This document shows, one piece after another, positions 45,047 through 53,838 of a DNA stretch of 64,000 nucleotides (the stretch's first letter is position 1; every line of letters begins with the position of its first letter). Location of the stretch: assembly GCA_964511015.1 (NCBI GenBank), contig CAZEDX010000009.1, forward strand, positions 22,932-86,931, written 5' to 3'. Origin of the DNA: FEN-1099 sp964511015 (GTDB lineage: Bacteria; Lernaellota; Lernaellaia; Lernaellales; Lernaellaceae). Under the pieces are notes generated by a model that was not told the DNA's origin, ran no database searches, and was given only the letters and a program-made list of their open reading frames with translations. The translations under genes were made by a program, and so were the position numbers.

Positions 45047-46078
45047 TCAGGTCCGGTTGGCCGAGTCACGGCGCAACCGGTTCCCGTACATCCGTTCGTA
45101 GTAGTCGCGATAGGCGCCAGATTTAATTTCTTCCCACCATTGCCGGTGCGCCAGATACCACTGCACGGTCGCGGCAATGCCGGCATGGAAATCGACCGTC
45201 GGCCGCCAACCTAGTTCTTCGCCGATTTTGGTGGCGTCGATCGCGTAACGCCGGTCATGGCCGAGCCGGTCGGCGACAAATGTGATCAGCGATTCGGGTT
45301 GGCCCAACGTGCCCAGAATGGTTTTGGTGATTTCCAGGTTCGTCCGTTCGTTGCCGCCGCCGATGTTGTAGATCTCGCCCGGGCGGCCGCGGTCAAGCAC
45401 CGTCAGCAAGCCGCGGACGTGGTCATCGACGTGGATCCAGTCGCGCACGTTGCCGCCATCGCCGTACAGCGGCAACGCCTTGCCGGCGTAAGCGTTGGTG
45501 ATGAACAGCGGAATCAGTTTCTCCGGAAACTGGTCGGGCCCGTAGTTGTTGGAGCAGCGCGTGACGATGGCGGGGAATCCGAAGGTGTGGTGGTACGATA
45601 GTGCCAGCAGGTCGGCCGACGCCTTGCTGGCGGAATAGGGGCTCGATGGCGCCAACGGAGTGGTTTCGCGGAACAGACCGGTCGGGCCGAGCGAACCGTA
45701 CACTTCGTCCGTGCTGACCAGCAAAAAGCGCGACACATTGGCGCGGCGGGCGGCGTCGAGCAGCACCTGGGTGCCCACCACGTTGGTGCGAATGAATTCC
45801 GCCGGCCCTTCGATCGAGCGGTCGACATGGCTCTCGGCCGCCATGTGCACCACGGCTTCGCAACCGTCGATGGCCGCGGCGACTGCGGCGGGATCGGCTA
45901 CGTCTCCCTTCACGAAGCGATAGCGTGCATGGTCGGCCACGTCAGCGAGATTTGCCGGATTACCGGCATAGGTCAGGGCATCGAGGTTGACCAATTCCAA
46001 ATCGGGCCGGTTTGCCAACACGTAGCGCACAAAGTTGGTGCCGATGAAGCCACAGCCACCCGTCAACAAGACGCGCAT
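45047..46078 (-). CDS. rfbB: dTDP-glucose 4,6-dehydratase
   Basis: RfbB dehydrates dTDP-glucose to dTDP-4-keto-6-deoxyglucose, entry to rhamnose and other deoxysugars. The 343-residue protein has the NAD loop TGGCGFIG (6-13), LDALTYAGNPANL, HMAAESHVDRSI, catalytic STDEVYG with Thr-Asp-Glu, PYSASKASADLL (Tyr-x3-Lys) and TRCSNNYGPDQFPEKLIPLF. rfbA, rfbC and rfbD are absent. It starts 3 bases after the response regulator stop, so it is cotranscribed with signalling genes, an unusual arrangement. Confidence 0.94.
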   Translation of the reverse strand: MRVLLTGGCGFIGTNFVRYVLANRPDLELVNLDALTYAGNPANLADVADHARYRFVKGDVADPAAVAAAIDGCEAVVHMAAESHVDRSIEGPAEFIRTNVVGTQVLLDAARRANVSRFLLVSTDEVYGSLGPTGLFRETTPLAPSSPYSASKASADLLALSYHHTFGFPAIVTRCSNNYGPDQFPEKLIPLFITNAYAGKALPLYGDGGNVRDWIHVDDHVRGLLTVLDRGRPGEIYNIGGGNERTNLEITKTILGTLGQPESLITFVADRLGHDRRYAIDATKIGEELGWRPTVDFHAGIAATVQWYLAHRQWWEEIKSGAYRDYYERMYGNRLRRDSANRT

Positions 46079-46081
46079 GAT

Positions 46082-46468
46082 TCACATTCCCAGATGTTTT
46101 CGCACCAGACCGGCCATGGCGGACAAGTCGAACGGTTTCTTGACGTATTCGACCGCGCCCTCTTCCTGTGCGCGCCGGCGTTCACCGGAATACTGTATGG
46201 TGGTGTAAGCGGTCATGAAAATCACGGGTACAGCGACCAGGCTGGGATCGGCCCGCAGAGACTTCAGCACTTCCCAACCGTCCATCTTCGGCAACATAAT
46301 GTCGCACAATACTAGGTCGGGTCGGTCGCGACGCGCCATTTCCAGGCCGCTTTCGCCGTCGCCGGCGACCAGCACCTCAAATCCTTCATGACGCAGTTTA
46401 ACGCGCAGAATGTCCGCGTTCTCTTCCACATCGTCGATAATCAAGATCTTTTTGGTTGCACTCACCAT
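46082..46468 (-). CDS. Single-domain response regulator
   Basis: A 128-residue stand-alone receiver with a complete active site: acidic pair in LIIDDVEEN, phospho-acceptor Asp in LVLCDIMLPKMDGWE, Thr in FMTAYT, and Lys in YVKKPFD. There is no output domain, so it works through protein contacts or as a phosphorelay step. AGGAGG lies just before the ATG. It is 11 bases after the hybrid kinase, its likely partner. Confidence 0.93.
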   Translation of the reverse strand: MVSATKKILIIDDVEENADILRVKLRHEGFEVLVAGDGESGLEMARRDRPDLVLCDIMLPKMDGWEVLKSLRADPSLVAVPVIFMTAYTTIQYSGERRRAQEEGAVEYVKKPFDLSAMAGLVRKHLGM

Positions 46469-46479
46469 GGACCTCCTGA

Positions 46480-48147
46480 CTACGAAGACGTTCCTGGCCG
46501 GTGCGATTCGGCTTCGAAAGAGTCGAGGCTCTGCAACAAGGCCGCTCGATTGATCGGTTTGACCATGTAGGCATCGACACCCAGATTGAAGCCGCGCGCC
46601 CGGTCGTCAATGATCGAAATAATAATAACCGGAATGTCCGCCGTGTCGGAATTGCCCTTGAGCTCTTTCAGCACGGACCAACCATCGCGATAGGGCATCA
46701 TAATATCGAGTGTGATCGCATACGGGTGGATTTCCCGTACCTTGCGCAAACCGGTTTCACCATCGCGACAACGCAAGACCTCGTACCCGGCAGGTTCGAG
46801 ATTCGCCGCGAGCAGGTTCAAGGTTTCTTCGTCATCGTCGATGGCGAGCACCACGCGCCGGTCACTGGCCGAGCGCCGGCGGGTGGTTGCCGTGCCGGTA
46901 TTGTCGCCGTGACTGAGGGTCACCGGCAAGGTGAAGGAAAAGGAACTGCCTTTGCCGACCTCGCTGTGGACGTCGATCGAACCGCCCATCAGTGTGACCA
47001 ATTTCTTGCACAAGGCCAGCCCCAAGCCCGTGCCACCGGCACGGCGCGTGGTCGACCCGTCGAGCTGACGGAACTGGTCGAAGATAAAGTGCATCTTGTC
47101 TTCCGGAATGCCTTCGCCTGTGTCGGTGACTTCGAAGGTGATCGCCTGGCGGTCGTCAGTGGAAAAAACACGCACGACGACGTGTCCCCGGTCGGTGAAT
47201 TTCAGCGCGTTGGACAAGAGATTGAAAAGCACTTGTTGCAGCTTGCCGCGGTCGGCCTCGATGCGTGGCAGGTTCGCCCCGATTTCGGCTCGCAACGGCA
47301 GGTTCTTGCGGTCGAACAACGGTCGGATATTGGCGATACAGTTGGTCACCACATCGCTCGGATCGAACGTTTCGATCATCACATTCATGCGGCCGGCCTC
47401 GACGCGGGATAGATCGAGAATGTCGTTGATCAACCGTAGCAACGCCTCGGAATTGCGTCTTACCTTGCGCAGGCTTTCCGCCTTGGCTTCATCGAGCGGG
47501 CCGTAAATGCCATCAAGCAGCAAATCGGTGTAACCCAGAATGGCATTGAGCGGCGTGCGCAGCTCATGGCTGACGTTGGCCAGAAATTCGCTTTTCAGGC
47601 GATTGGCTTCCAGGATCTGGGCGGTGCTGGCGCGTAGTTCGGCGTTGGCCATGGTTAGCTCGGCCGTCCGCTCGGCCACGCGTCGTTCGAGATTGAAATT
47701 GGCTTCTTCCGTACGCTTCTTGTTCTGCTGGAGCATGCGGGCCATGTTGTTGAAGCCCTCCGCCAGCATGCCAAACTCATCATTCTGGGTCGCCTGCAAC
47801 CGGACGTCCAGATTGCCGCGTGCGATGTTTTCTGTGGCGGTGAGCATGGCACGAATCGGGCTGGCAAAGGAACGCGACAGGTAGAGAGCGCCGAAGACAA
47901 CCAGAATCACCGCGACCAGCAGCAGGCAACCCATCAGCACGAAGGCATTGTTATGTACCTGGTCGACATGTTTGAGAACATGTTGTCCTATTTGCGGCGA
48001 CACCGATTGCAGCACGTCGCGGGTGATCGTTTCCGCCGTCTGCTGGTAAATGGACGACAATAAAAGGGTAGCCATGAACAGCGGCACCAAGGCCAGCCCG
48101 GCGAACGCCATGAACACTTTGATGAAAATGCTAAGTCGCAAGCGCAC
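46480..48147 (-). CDS. Hybrid histidine kinase with HAMP and receiver
   Basis: A 555-residue inner-membrane kinase. TM1 is about 8-32, a short periplasmic part about 33-66, TM2 about 67-91, then HAMP and a coiled coil. HisKA has His194 (NVSHELRTPLNAILGY), and HATPase_c has VLFNLLSNALKFTD, TDTGEGIPED and GGTGLGLAL. A C-terminal receiver has Asp481 (ITLDIMMPYRDG) and Lys530. The periplasmic part is too small for a classic ligand domain. The GTG at 48147 has GAGGGAG upstream at good spacing; a TTG at 48153 is an alternative. It follows the seven-helix gene by 2 bases, which may supply the sensing part. Confidence 0.9.
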   Translation of the reverse strand: MRLRLSIFIKVFMAFAGLALVPLFMATLLLSSIYQQTAETITRDVLQSVSPQIGQHVLKHVDQVHNNAFVLMGCLLLVAVILVVFGALYLSRSFASPIRAMLTATENIARGNLDVRLQATQNDEFGMLAEGFNNMARMLQQNKKRTEEANFNLERRVAERTAELTMANAELRASTAQILEANRLKSEFLANVSHELRTPLNAILGYTDLLLDGIYGPLDEAKAESLRKVRRNSEALLRLINDILDLSRVEAGRMNVMIETFDPSDVVTNCIANIRPLFDRKNLPLRAEIGANLPRIEADRGKLQQVLFNLLSNALKFTDRGHVVVRVFSTDDRQAITFEVTDTGEGIPEDKMHFIFDQFRQLDGSTTRRAGGTGLGLALCKKLVTLMGGSIDVHSEVGKGSSFSFTLPVTLSHGDNTGTATTRRRSASDRRVVLAIDDDEETLNLLAANLEPAGYEVLRCRDGETGLRKVREIHPYAITLDIMMPYRDGWSVLKELKGNSDTADIPVIIISIIDDRARGFNLGVDAYMVKPINRAALLQSLDSFEAESHRPGTSS

Positions 48148-48149
48148 GC

Positions 48150-48872
48150 TCAATCTCCCTCGTGGCCTCGCACCATCACCACCCGCATCCGGTCCGCGTG
48201 ACCGATCCAGAACGCCGTCATCACCGCCGACAAGTACACCACACGAATCAACAACAGATGCCAGCCCGCTAGAATGCCGCGCACATCCAACACGCCGGCC
48301 AGGGAGTAGATCAAGAGCCCGCCTGTGCCCAACAAACGGTGCCGATCTGCCCACGCGCCGGTGCGTAGACGTGCCCAGACGTCCGCAGCAACAGAATAGA
48401 CCATCAACGCCATGCAGAACAGATAGGCCGGCAGGAAGGCCAGGAACGCCGCCCAGGGGATCTCGTGCTCGCTAGCCCATTCGGTAGGAACGGTTGTGGT
48501 GATCCCCAGGGAGAAAAACAGAATGAGAAACAGCAAGCCGCACAAGGCCACGAAGCCGGTGGCGGCCAACGTTACGCGCCGGCTGGCGCCTCGGCTGTCG
48601 CACAGAAAGACGCAACCGGCCACCATCTGCAGTGCGACAAACACCTCGTCGCCGTAGAAGAAGGCGCGGTCCAAACGCGGCAGACCATGGTAGTAGGCCA
48701 AAAGGCGCAAGCCGGCCAGTAACCACAGGCCGGCACCACAGAGCCAGAACCAGCCGTAGGCCCGCCAGCCCACGTTGGTTGGGAAGCGCTTGAAGATGCC
48801 CGGCAGCGCCATGACGGCCAGCGCTGTGACCATCCAGCAGGTGAACATGTTGTACAGGACCGCGTAGCTCAT
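48150..48872 (-). CDS. Seven-helix membrane protein, possible sensor subunit
   Basis: A 240-residue polytopic protein with about seven hydrophobic helices (AVLYNMFTCWMVTALAVMAL, FWLCGAGLWLLAGLRLLAYY, VTLAATGFVALCGLLFLILF and more) and short loops with His and Tyr. No known family can be named. It lies between two kinases and is translationally coupled to the upstream one (ATGA overlap), with only 2 bases to the next. A sensory or signal-transfer role for the kinases is inference. Confidence 0.65.
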   Translation of the reverse strand: MSYAVLYNMFTCWMVTALAVMALPGIFKRFPTNVGWRAYGWFWLCGAGLWLLAGLRLLAYYHGLPRLDRAFFYGDEVFVALQMVAGCVFLCDSRGASRRVTLAATGFVALCGLLFLILFFSLGITTTVPTEWASEHEIPWAAFLAFLPAYLFCMALMVYSVAADVWARLRTGAWADRHRLLGTGGLLIYSLAGVLDVRGILAGWHLLLIRVVYLSAVMTAFWIGHADRMRVVMVRGHEGD

Positions 48873-50914
48873 GAGGAAATCTCCGGCAGCTGCAGGGTGC
48901 GCAGCACGGTGGCCACCACTTCCCGCACGTCAAACGGCTTGGTGATCGCCTCCCGCACGCCCAGCGCCGCGCACAAATCGTGCTGCACAGCTTCCGCCAC
49001 GACGATCACCGGCAGCGCGGCGGTAGTCGGGTCGCGACGTAAGGCCTGCAAAGTGGCCCAACCGTCCTGGTGGTTGAGCAACGGGTCGAGAACCAAAACG
49101 TCCGGCGCGAAGTTGTGGATTTCCGCCGGGAGCAGCCGCCCGTCGGAGCAGACACCGACTTGCAGACCCTCGGCTTCGAGGGAAAGGCCGAGCAACTGCA
49201 GCTCCTCGACGTTGGAGTCGGCCACCAGCACCTTGCGGCGGTTGCGTTCCGGATTCAACCACACTTGGTCCTTGATTTCCTCGATTTCCCGGTTGCCGGC
49301 GACCTCCCGCGGCAACACGACGGTGAATGCGCTGCCGTGGCCGGGGCTGCTGACCGCTTCGATCCGGCCGCCCAGCAGGTTGGCCAGCTTCTGCGTAATG
49401 TACAGGCCCAAGCCGGTGCCCGGACGTTCCTCGCCGGCGCTTTTAGCGCGATAGTATTCCTCGAACAGATGCGGCAGATCATCTTCCGGCACGCCCCGTC
49501 CGGTGTCTTCGACGGTAATCGCCACCCATGTCGGTTCCGGGCTGTGCAGCCGGACCGTCACGTGACCGCGGTCTGTGTACTTGATGGCGTTGGACAACAG
49601 GTTGAGCAGGATCTGTTTGATCTTAGTCTTGTCCGAAATCAGGCGCACCGGAGTTTCCGGTTCGATCTGCTTATGTAGTGCGAGTTCTTTCTGCTCGATC
49701 AGTGCGGCTACCGTGGCGACCGCCTCATCGACCAATTCCCGCAGGTTGATCGGCTCGACCACCAATTCCAGTTTGCCGGCCTGCAGTTTGGACATGTCGA
49801 GCAGGTCGTTGATCATCAGCAATAGCGTGCGCGTATTGCTGGCGATGCGTTCGCAGGCGGAGGTCTGGCGTTCGTTCATTTCGCCGTAGATTCCGGAGAT
49901 GAGTAGATCGGCGAAGCCGACGATCGCGGTGATCAACGTGCGCAGTTCATGGCTCACGTCGGCGATGAACTCACTTTTCAGTTGGGCTTGACGTCGCAGT
50001 TTCTCGTTGAGCTTCGCCATCTCCCTGTAGGCCCGTTCCAACTCAGCCGTGCGTTCGGCGATGGTCAATTCCAACCGGGCGGAAGCGCGATTCGCTTCGT
50101 CGTACATCTCGTCGATTTCGCGCAGATCTTTTTCCAGTCCGCTGATCGTTTCAGCCAGAGCCGTGCTGGCCGGAAAAGACCTTTGCCACCACGACCGTCC
50201 GGTGGATGGCGTCCATACCACTCGGTAGAGACAACCTGCGGCGCCGTAGGCCACCGAACCCAGCGGGAAAGTGCCGTCTTCGTGCAGCGGACCTTCCTCG
50301 CACAAGTCGGTGGGATCGCTGAGCGGGTAGCTGAACACGTGACCCGTGTCGTCGACGAGGTGGGACCGGCCGTCAAAGGGCGGCGCCTGGTCGATCGGCA
50401 CCGCACAGCTCAGTTCTTCGACTTGCGCCGGCGATCCACCCCAGAGCGTGGGCACGCCGGCCAGAAGGCCGCGGATAAACAAGCATTCATCCGGTGTTTG
50501 TGCCGCACCGCCGGTAGGTTTGACTTCGATCATCGCCGTGTTGGTGCCGACCCGGTGAGTTTTGATCTCGTGGATGTTGTCGAAATACGCCGGCAACCGA
50601 TCCAGCCTCTGTAGCAGCCGACGCGGACTCCCGGCGAGGCGGAGGATCGTCGACAAAGCGCCGAAGACTCCTTCGCGCAAGGCGAACTCGCCGACCCGGC
50701 GGGCCACTTCGGGGTCGCCGGTCGCTTCCTTGAGCCGTTTCCAGAGTTCACGAACGATAGAGGCGTCAACCCAGGCGCGCGGTCCGGTGGACGGGCGGTT
50801 GGGTACGTCAAGATCGCGGCATAGGGCGTCGAGATCCAGATGCTCGACCTCTGCATAGCGCAAGATGGCCTTGGTCACCCGGCTGCTGACGCGGAAACCG
50901 GTTGGCTCGCTCAC
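48869..50914 (-). CDS. Hybrid histidine kinase with AraC-N-like sensor
   Basis: A 681-residue soluble kinase without a membrane helix. Residues about 8-185 resemble the N-terminal ligand domain of some AraC-type regulators (VTKAILRYAEVEHLDLDALC, DPEVARRVGEFALREGVFGA). A coiled coil leads to HisKA with His322 in SHELRTLITA; the usual Pro after RT is Leu327. HATPase motifs are LLNLLSNAIKYTD, EDTGRGVPEDD and GTGLGLYI. The C-terminal receiver keeps its Asp (LVLDPLLNHQDG) and Lys (TKPFD). The GTG at 50914 has GGGG upstream; a longer frame would collide with the divergent barrel gene. Confidence 0.85.
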   Translation of the reverse strand: MSEPTGFRVSSRVTKAILRYAEVEHLDLDALCRDLDVPNRPSTGPRAWVDASIVRELWKRLKEATGDPEVARRVGEFALREGVFGALSTILRLAGSPRRLLQRLDRLPAYFDNIHEIKTHRVGTNTAMIEVKPTGGAAQTPDECLFIRGLLAGVPTLWGGSPAQVEELSCAVPIDQAPPFDGRSHLVDDTGHVFSYPLSDPTDLCEEGPLHEDGTFPLGSVAYGAAGCLYRVVWTPSTGRSWWQRSFPASTALAETISGLEKDLREIDEMYDEANRASARLELTIAERTAELERAYREMAKLNEKLRRQAQLKSEFIADVSHELRTLITAIVGFADLLISGIYGEMNERQTSACERIASNTRTLLLMINDLLDMSKLQAGKLELVVEPINLRELVDEAVATVAALIEQKELALHKQIEPETPVRLISDKTKIKQILLNLLSNAIKYTDRGHVTVRLHSPEPTWVAITVEDTGRGVPEDDLPHLFEEYYRAKSAGEERPGTGLGLYITQKLANLLGGRIEAVSSPGHGSAFTVVLPREVAGNREIEEIKDQVWLNPERNRRKVLVADSNVEELQLLGLSLEAEGLQVGVCSDGRLLPAEIHNFAPDVLVLDPLLNHQDGWATLQALRRDPTTAALPVIVVAEAVQHDLCAALGVREAITKPFDVREVVATVLRTLQLPEISS

Positions 50915-51072
50915 TTGCACACCCCATTCTCTTGATCGCACAATTCTAGCGGCATCCGAGGCTTGCCGTCGAGGGTGATGGGAATTGTTTTGCGCCGTGT
51001 CCTCCGCTGTCCATTGCTGGCCGAAGCGAAAGCTGTTATTAGTAACGATCACCAGTTCAAACGGGAAGATCG

Positions 51073-51840
51073 ATGCGCAACGTGGTGCTGTGGTTGGTTC
51101 TTCTGTTGGCGTGTATGGCTTCGACGGCCTGGGCCGAGGATCCGGCGCCTCCCGAGGCCGGGAATCAACCGCCGGCCGAACCATCGCCCACGCCGCATCC
51201 CGCCGCGCCGCCGCCGGCCCTGCCCGAACCGCTGTTTGGGGTGGATTTGGTGGTCGGTTTCACCGCGCTGCCCGAACTCGACTATCGCTACAAGCTGACG
51301 CGTACCGCCGATGAATGCCTGGAATGCCGCACCGACGACGAATCAACGCTGGAAACGAACGGCGTGTACGGATTGTCCTTGGGCTTCTATCCGCGCTCGA
51401 ACTGGGCCCATCTGGGTCTGATCGTCGAAGGCCTGTTTGCGCAATACGAAGGCCAGCTAACCGGCCGCGCCGACTGCCCATCATCGTTTACGCGCACCTA
51501 CCGCTACGACCAGCGGCTCAACTTCTATCAGCTCAATGCCTTGCTCAAGATCTACTTCACGCAAAAGACGGTGCGCCCGTTTGTCGAGATCGGACTCGGG
51601 GTGGTGCGGGTCGACGCCGAATTCGACACCTACGACCAGACGGTGTACGGGGTGACCGGCCTGACCAGTTGGGGCGCCGAGTGGCGCATCAGCCGCAACT
51701 TCGGCCTGTCCCTGCAGGCGCGGCTGGCCGACCACTTCGGTCTTGTCTACTTCTACGACCCCCAACCCGGCGACCATGCGCGCATCGAAGCGCAGTACAT
51801 TCCCATCAGCGCGGTGCTGAAGACGCATTTCTATTTCTGA
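51073..51840 (+). CDS. Outer-membrane beta-barrel protein
   Basis: A 255-residue exported protein. A signal peptide (residues 1-21, ending TAWAE) and a Pro-rich spacer (about 24-54) lead to a beta-rich domain with alternating strands (FGVDLVVGFTALPELDYRYK, GLSLGFYPRSNWAHLGLIVE) and a C-terminal Phe (KTHFYF), the usual signature for outer-membrane insertion. A CxxC pair (CLECR) and a third Cys at ADCPSS may form a disulfide. Function unknown. It diverges from the kinase operon. Confidence 0.72.
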   Translation: MRNVVLWLVLLLACMASTAWAEDPAPPEAGNQPPAEPSPTPHPAAPPPALPEPLFGVDLVVGFTALPELDYRYKLTRTADECLECRTDDESTLETNGVYGLSLGFYPRSNWAHLGLIVEGLFAQYEGQLTGRADCPSSFTRTYRYDQRLNFYQLNALLKIYFTQKTVRPFVEIGLGVVRVDAEFDTYDQTVYGVTGLTSWGAEWRISRNFGLSLQARLADHFGLVYFYDPQPGDHARIEAQYIPISAVLKTHFYF

Positions 51841-51856
51841 CAACCAAGGTGAGAAA

Positions 51857-52543
51857 TCAGGTAGCCGGATCCAGCTCTGGTGGTATTGCTTCCGGCGGTA
51901 CACTTTCGCGCTTTTCCGTGCCGACAACATACACCTCGAAGCTGGCCTTGCGGGTGGCTTCGGGGCGCACGCAACGCACGTGCCCGTAAGCGAGCTTGAC
52001 GCGGTTCAGGAACTTGGTGAAGTCTGGTCCCTGAAAGACCTTGATCACCACGGCCGAGCCTTTCTTGCCCAGTCGCATCGCCAGGTCGAGCGCGATCTCG
52101 CCCAGTATTGTCGAACGGTCCTGGTCGACATGGCGGATGCCCGTCGTATCTGGCGCCATGTCGGACAGCACCAGATCGAAGGGCCCACCCAATTCGGTCG
52201 CGTCAAACGGATCGGTCAGGTCGGCCTGGATCGTGCGCACGTTAGTACCCGGGGCGCGAGTCGCCGCGCGATCGATGCCGACCACTGTACCCTGTCGGCC
52301 CACACGTTCCGCGGCGTACTGCAACCAGCTTCCCGGATGACAACCGAGATCTAGCACCTTTGCGCCCGGCCGGAAGAGGCGGAACCGCCGGTCGATTTCC
52401 TCCAGCTTGTAGATGGAACGCGCAGCGTAGCCTTCCTTTTTGGCGCGGTCGGAAAAGTGGTCCCAGCGCGGATCCCCCGGACCCTTTTTGTTTTGGGAGG
52501 GGGCGGCGCGGCCGCCTTCACGATGTGGACGTCGGTGCTTCAT
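51857..52543 (-). CDS. rlmE: 23S rRNA (U2552-2'-O)-methyltransferase
   Basis: RlmE (FtsJ/RrmJ) methylates U2552 in the A loop late in 50S assembly. The 228-residue protein carries the K-D-K-E tetrad at Lys46, Asp128, Lys168 and Glu203, and the SAM loop VLDLGCHPGSWLQYA. A basic N-terminal extension (HRRPHREGGRAAPSQNKKG) is normal for the family. The ATG at 52543 has no obvious ribosome site, and a TTG at 52567 is possible. ftsH is not next to it. Confidence 0.94.
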   Translation of the reverse strand: MKHRRPHREGGRAAPSQNKKGPGDPRWDHFSDRAKKEGYAARSIYKLEEIDRRFRLFRPGAKVLDLGCHPGSWLQYAAERVGRQGTVVGIDRAATRAPGTNVRTIQADLTDPFDATELGGPFDLVLSDMAPDTTGIRHVDQDRSTILGEIALDLAMRLGKKGSAVVIKVFQGPDFTKFLNRVKLAYGHVRCVRPEATRKASFEVYVVGTEKRESVPPEAIPPELDPAT

Positions 52544-52676
52544 CGGGGCGAAGGATACACCGCCCAAGGGCTTTGGCCAAGGCGCTTTTCACGATCGTTC
52601 GATTTGTGATAAAAACAACCTTCCACGCGTATCGCAAGCGTTGGAAAGCGACTAGTTTGCCGAGAAGGACAACGTT

Positions 52677-53831
52677 TTGACCGAAACCAAGCCTTCTTTT
52701 TGGTCCGATCCGAAGAACCGGGTCCGGCGTATCCTGCTGTATCTCGCCGTGTTGGTCGCGGCGACCGAGATCGGTGTTTACTTCTACTTTTCAAGACATG
52801 ATGTGATTGACCGCAACCCCGGCAACACGACCGTCGCGATGAACTATCTGTTCGAGCAGATGAAACACCACAGGGGTCCGAAGTTGGTGTTCATTGGCAG
52901 TTCGGTCATGCAGGGCTACGGCAACTGCCTGCCGGGCACGCATTTCCCCGCCCTGATCGAGCAGGATCTGCGCCGCAAATACGCGACCATGCAGAACGCG
53001 CGGTCCTTTAATCTGGCCAGCGCGGGCAACCGTTTCGGCGACCACTTCGGCAACCTAGTGGAAGCGATGCGCTATCACCCCGACCTGGTGGTGATGGCGA
53101 TTCACATCAAGATGTTCTCGGTCAACGCCAGCTTGGTGAATCCGGTCAACCACGACGAAATCATCTACTATTTCCGCGACGAGCCGGATTACCTCGAGAA
53201 ATACCGCAAGCGTTTTCGGATTTCCGACGAGCGCTACCGGCAGATCTGGCTGGATTTTCAAATGCGCCGCTTGTCGCAGACTTACCGTTACCGCGGCCTG
53301 CTCAACTTCTTCCTCACCGGCGACTATCAACGTCCGGCAACTTCGCTCTCCGATTTGATCAAGGTCGAGCTCGGTTGGCTCGACAAGGTGCTGGTGGAGT
53401 CGGCGCGCACCACCCAGGTGGAGCGTAACGAAGACTACTTGTGGAAGGTCATTCCCGAGCATGTCGTCCAACTCAACTACCAGCAGTGCGAGGCGTTCGA
53501 CTTCTCGGAAGAGAACGTCAACTGGAAAACCTTCGAGGAACTGTGCGGCTACGCGGAAAAGCATAACATCAATCTGATGTTCTACCTGAACCCGATCAAT
53601 CGTCCGTTCACCGAGCAGAAGGAGTTCTTCCAGTGGGCCGAGACGGTGCCGCTCTTCAAACAGCGCGTGCTGGGCGTAACGCAAAAACACCATCTGCACG
53701 TGGCCGACGCGGTGGAGAAGATTGAATACCGTTACTTCTCCGACCTCGACCACCTGAACATGAACGGGCATCGCGAAATGGCCGACTACTTGCTGCCGCA
53801 CATCGAACGCCAACTTCGGTTGGGGAGGTAG
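52677..53831 (+). CDS. Membrane-anchored SGNH-like protein (AlgJ/DltD-like)
   Basis: A 384-residue protein with an N-terminal anchor helix (LLYLAVLVAATEIGVYFYF) and an SGNH-like periplasmic domain: VFIGSSVMQGYGN with nucleophile candidate Ser75, Asn/Gly in SFNLASAGNRFGDHF, and the C-terminal SDLDHLN with Asp356 and His359. Such proteins partner MBOAT enzymes in O-acylation of alginate, cellulose or teichoic acid. The MBOAT gene follows by 7 bases. The TTG start at 52677 has AAGGA upstream. Confidence 0.8.
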   Translation: MTETKPSFWSDPKNRVRRILLYLAVLVAATEIGVYFYFSRHDVIDRNPGNTTVAMNYLFEQMKHHRGPKLVFIGSSVMQGYGNCLPGTHFPALIEQDLRRKYATMQNARSFNLASAGNRFGDHFGNLVEAMRYHPDLVVMAIHIKMFSVNASLVNPVNHDEIIYYFRDEPDYLEKYRKRFRISDERYRQIWLDFQMRRLSQTYRYRGLLNFFLTGDYQRPATSLSDLIKVELGWLDKVLVESARTTQVERNEDYLWKVIPEHVVQLNYQQCEAFDFSEENVNWKTFEELCGYAEKHNINLMFYLNPINRPFTEQKEFFQWAETVPLFKQRVLGVTQKHHLHVADAVEKIEYRYFSDLDHLNMNGHREMADYLLPHIERQLRLGR

Positions 53832-53838
53832 AACGGCC

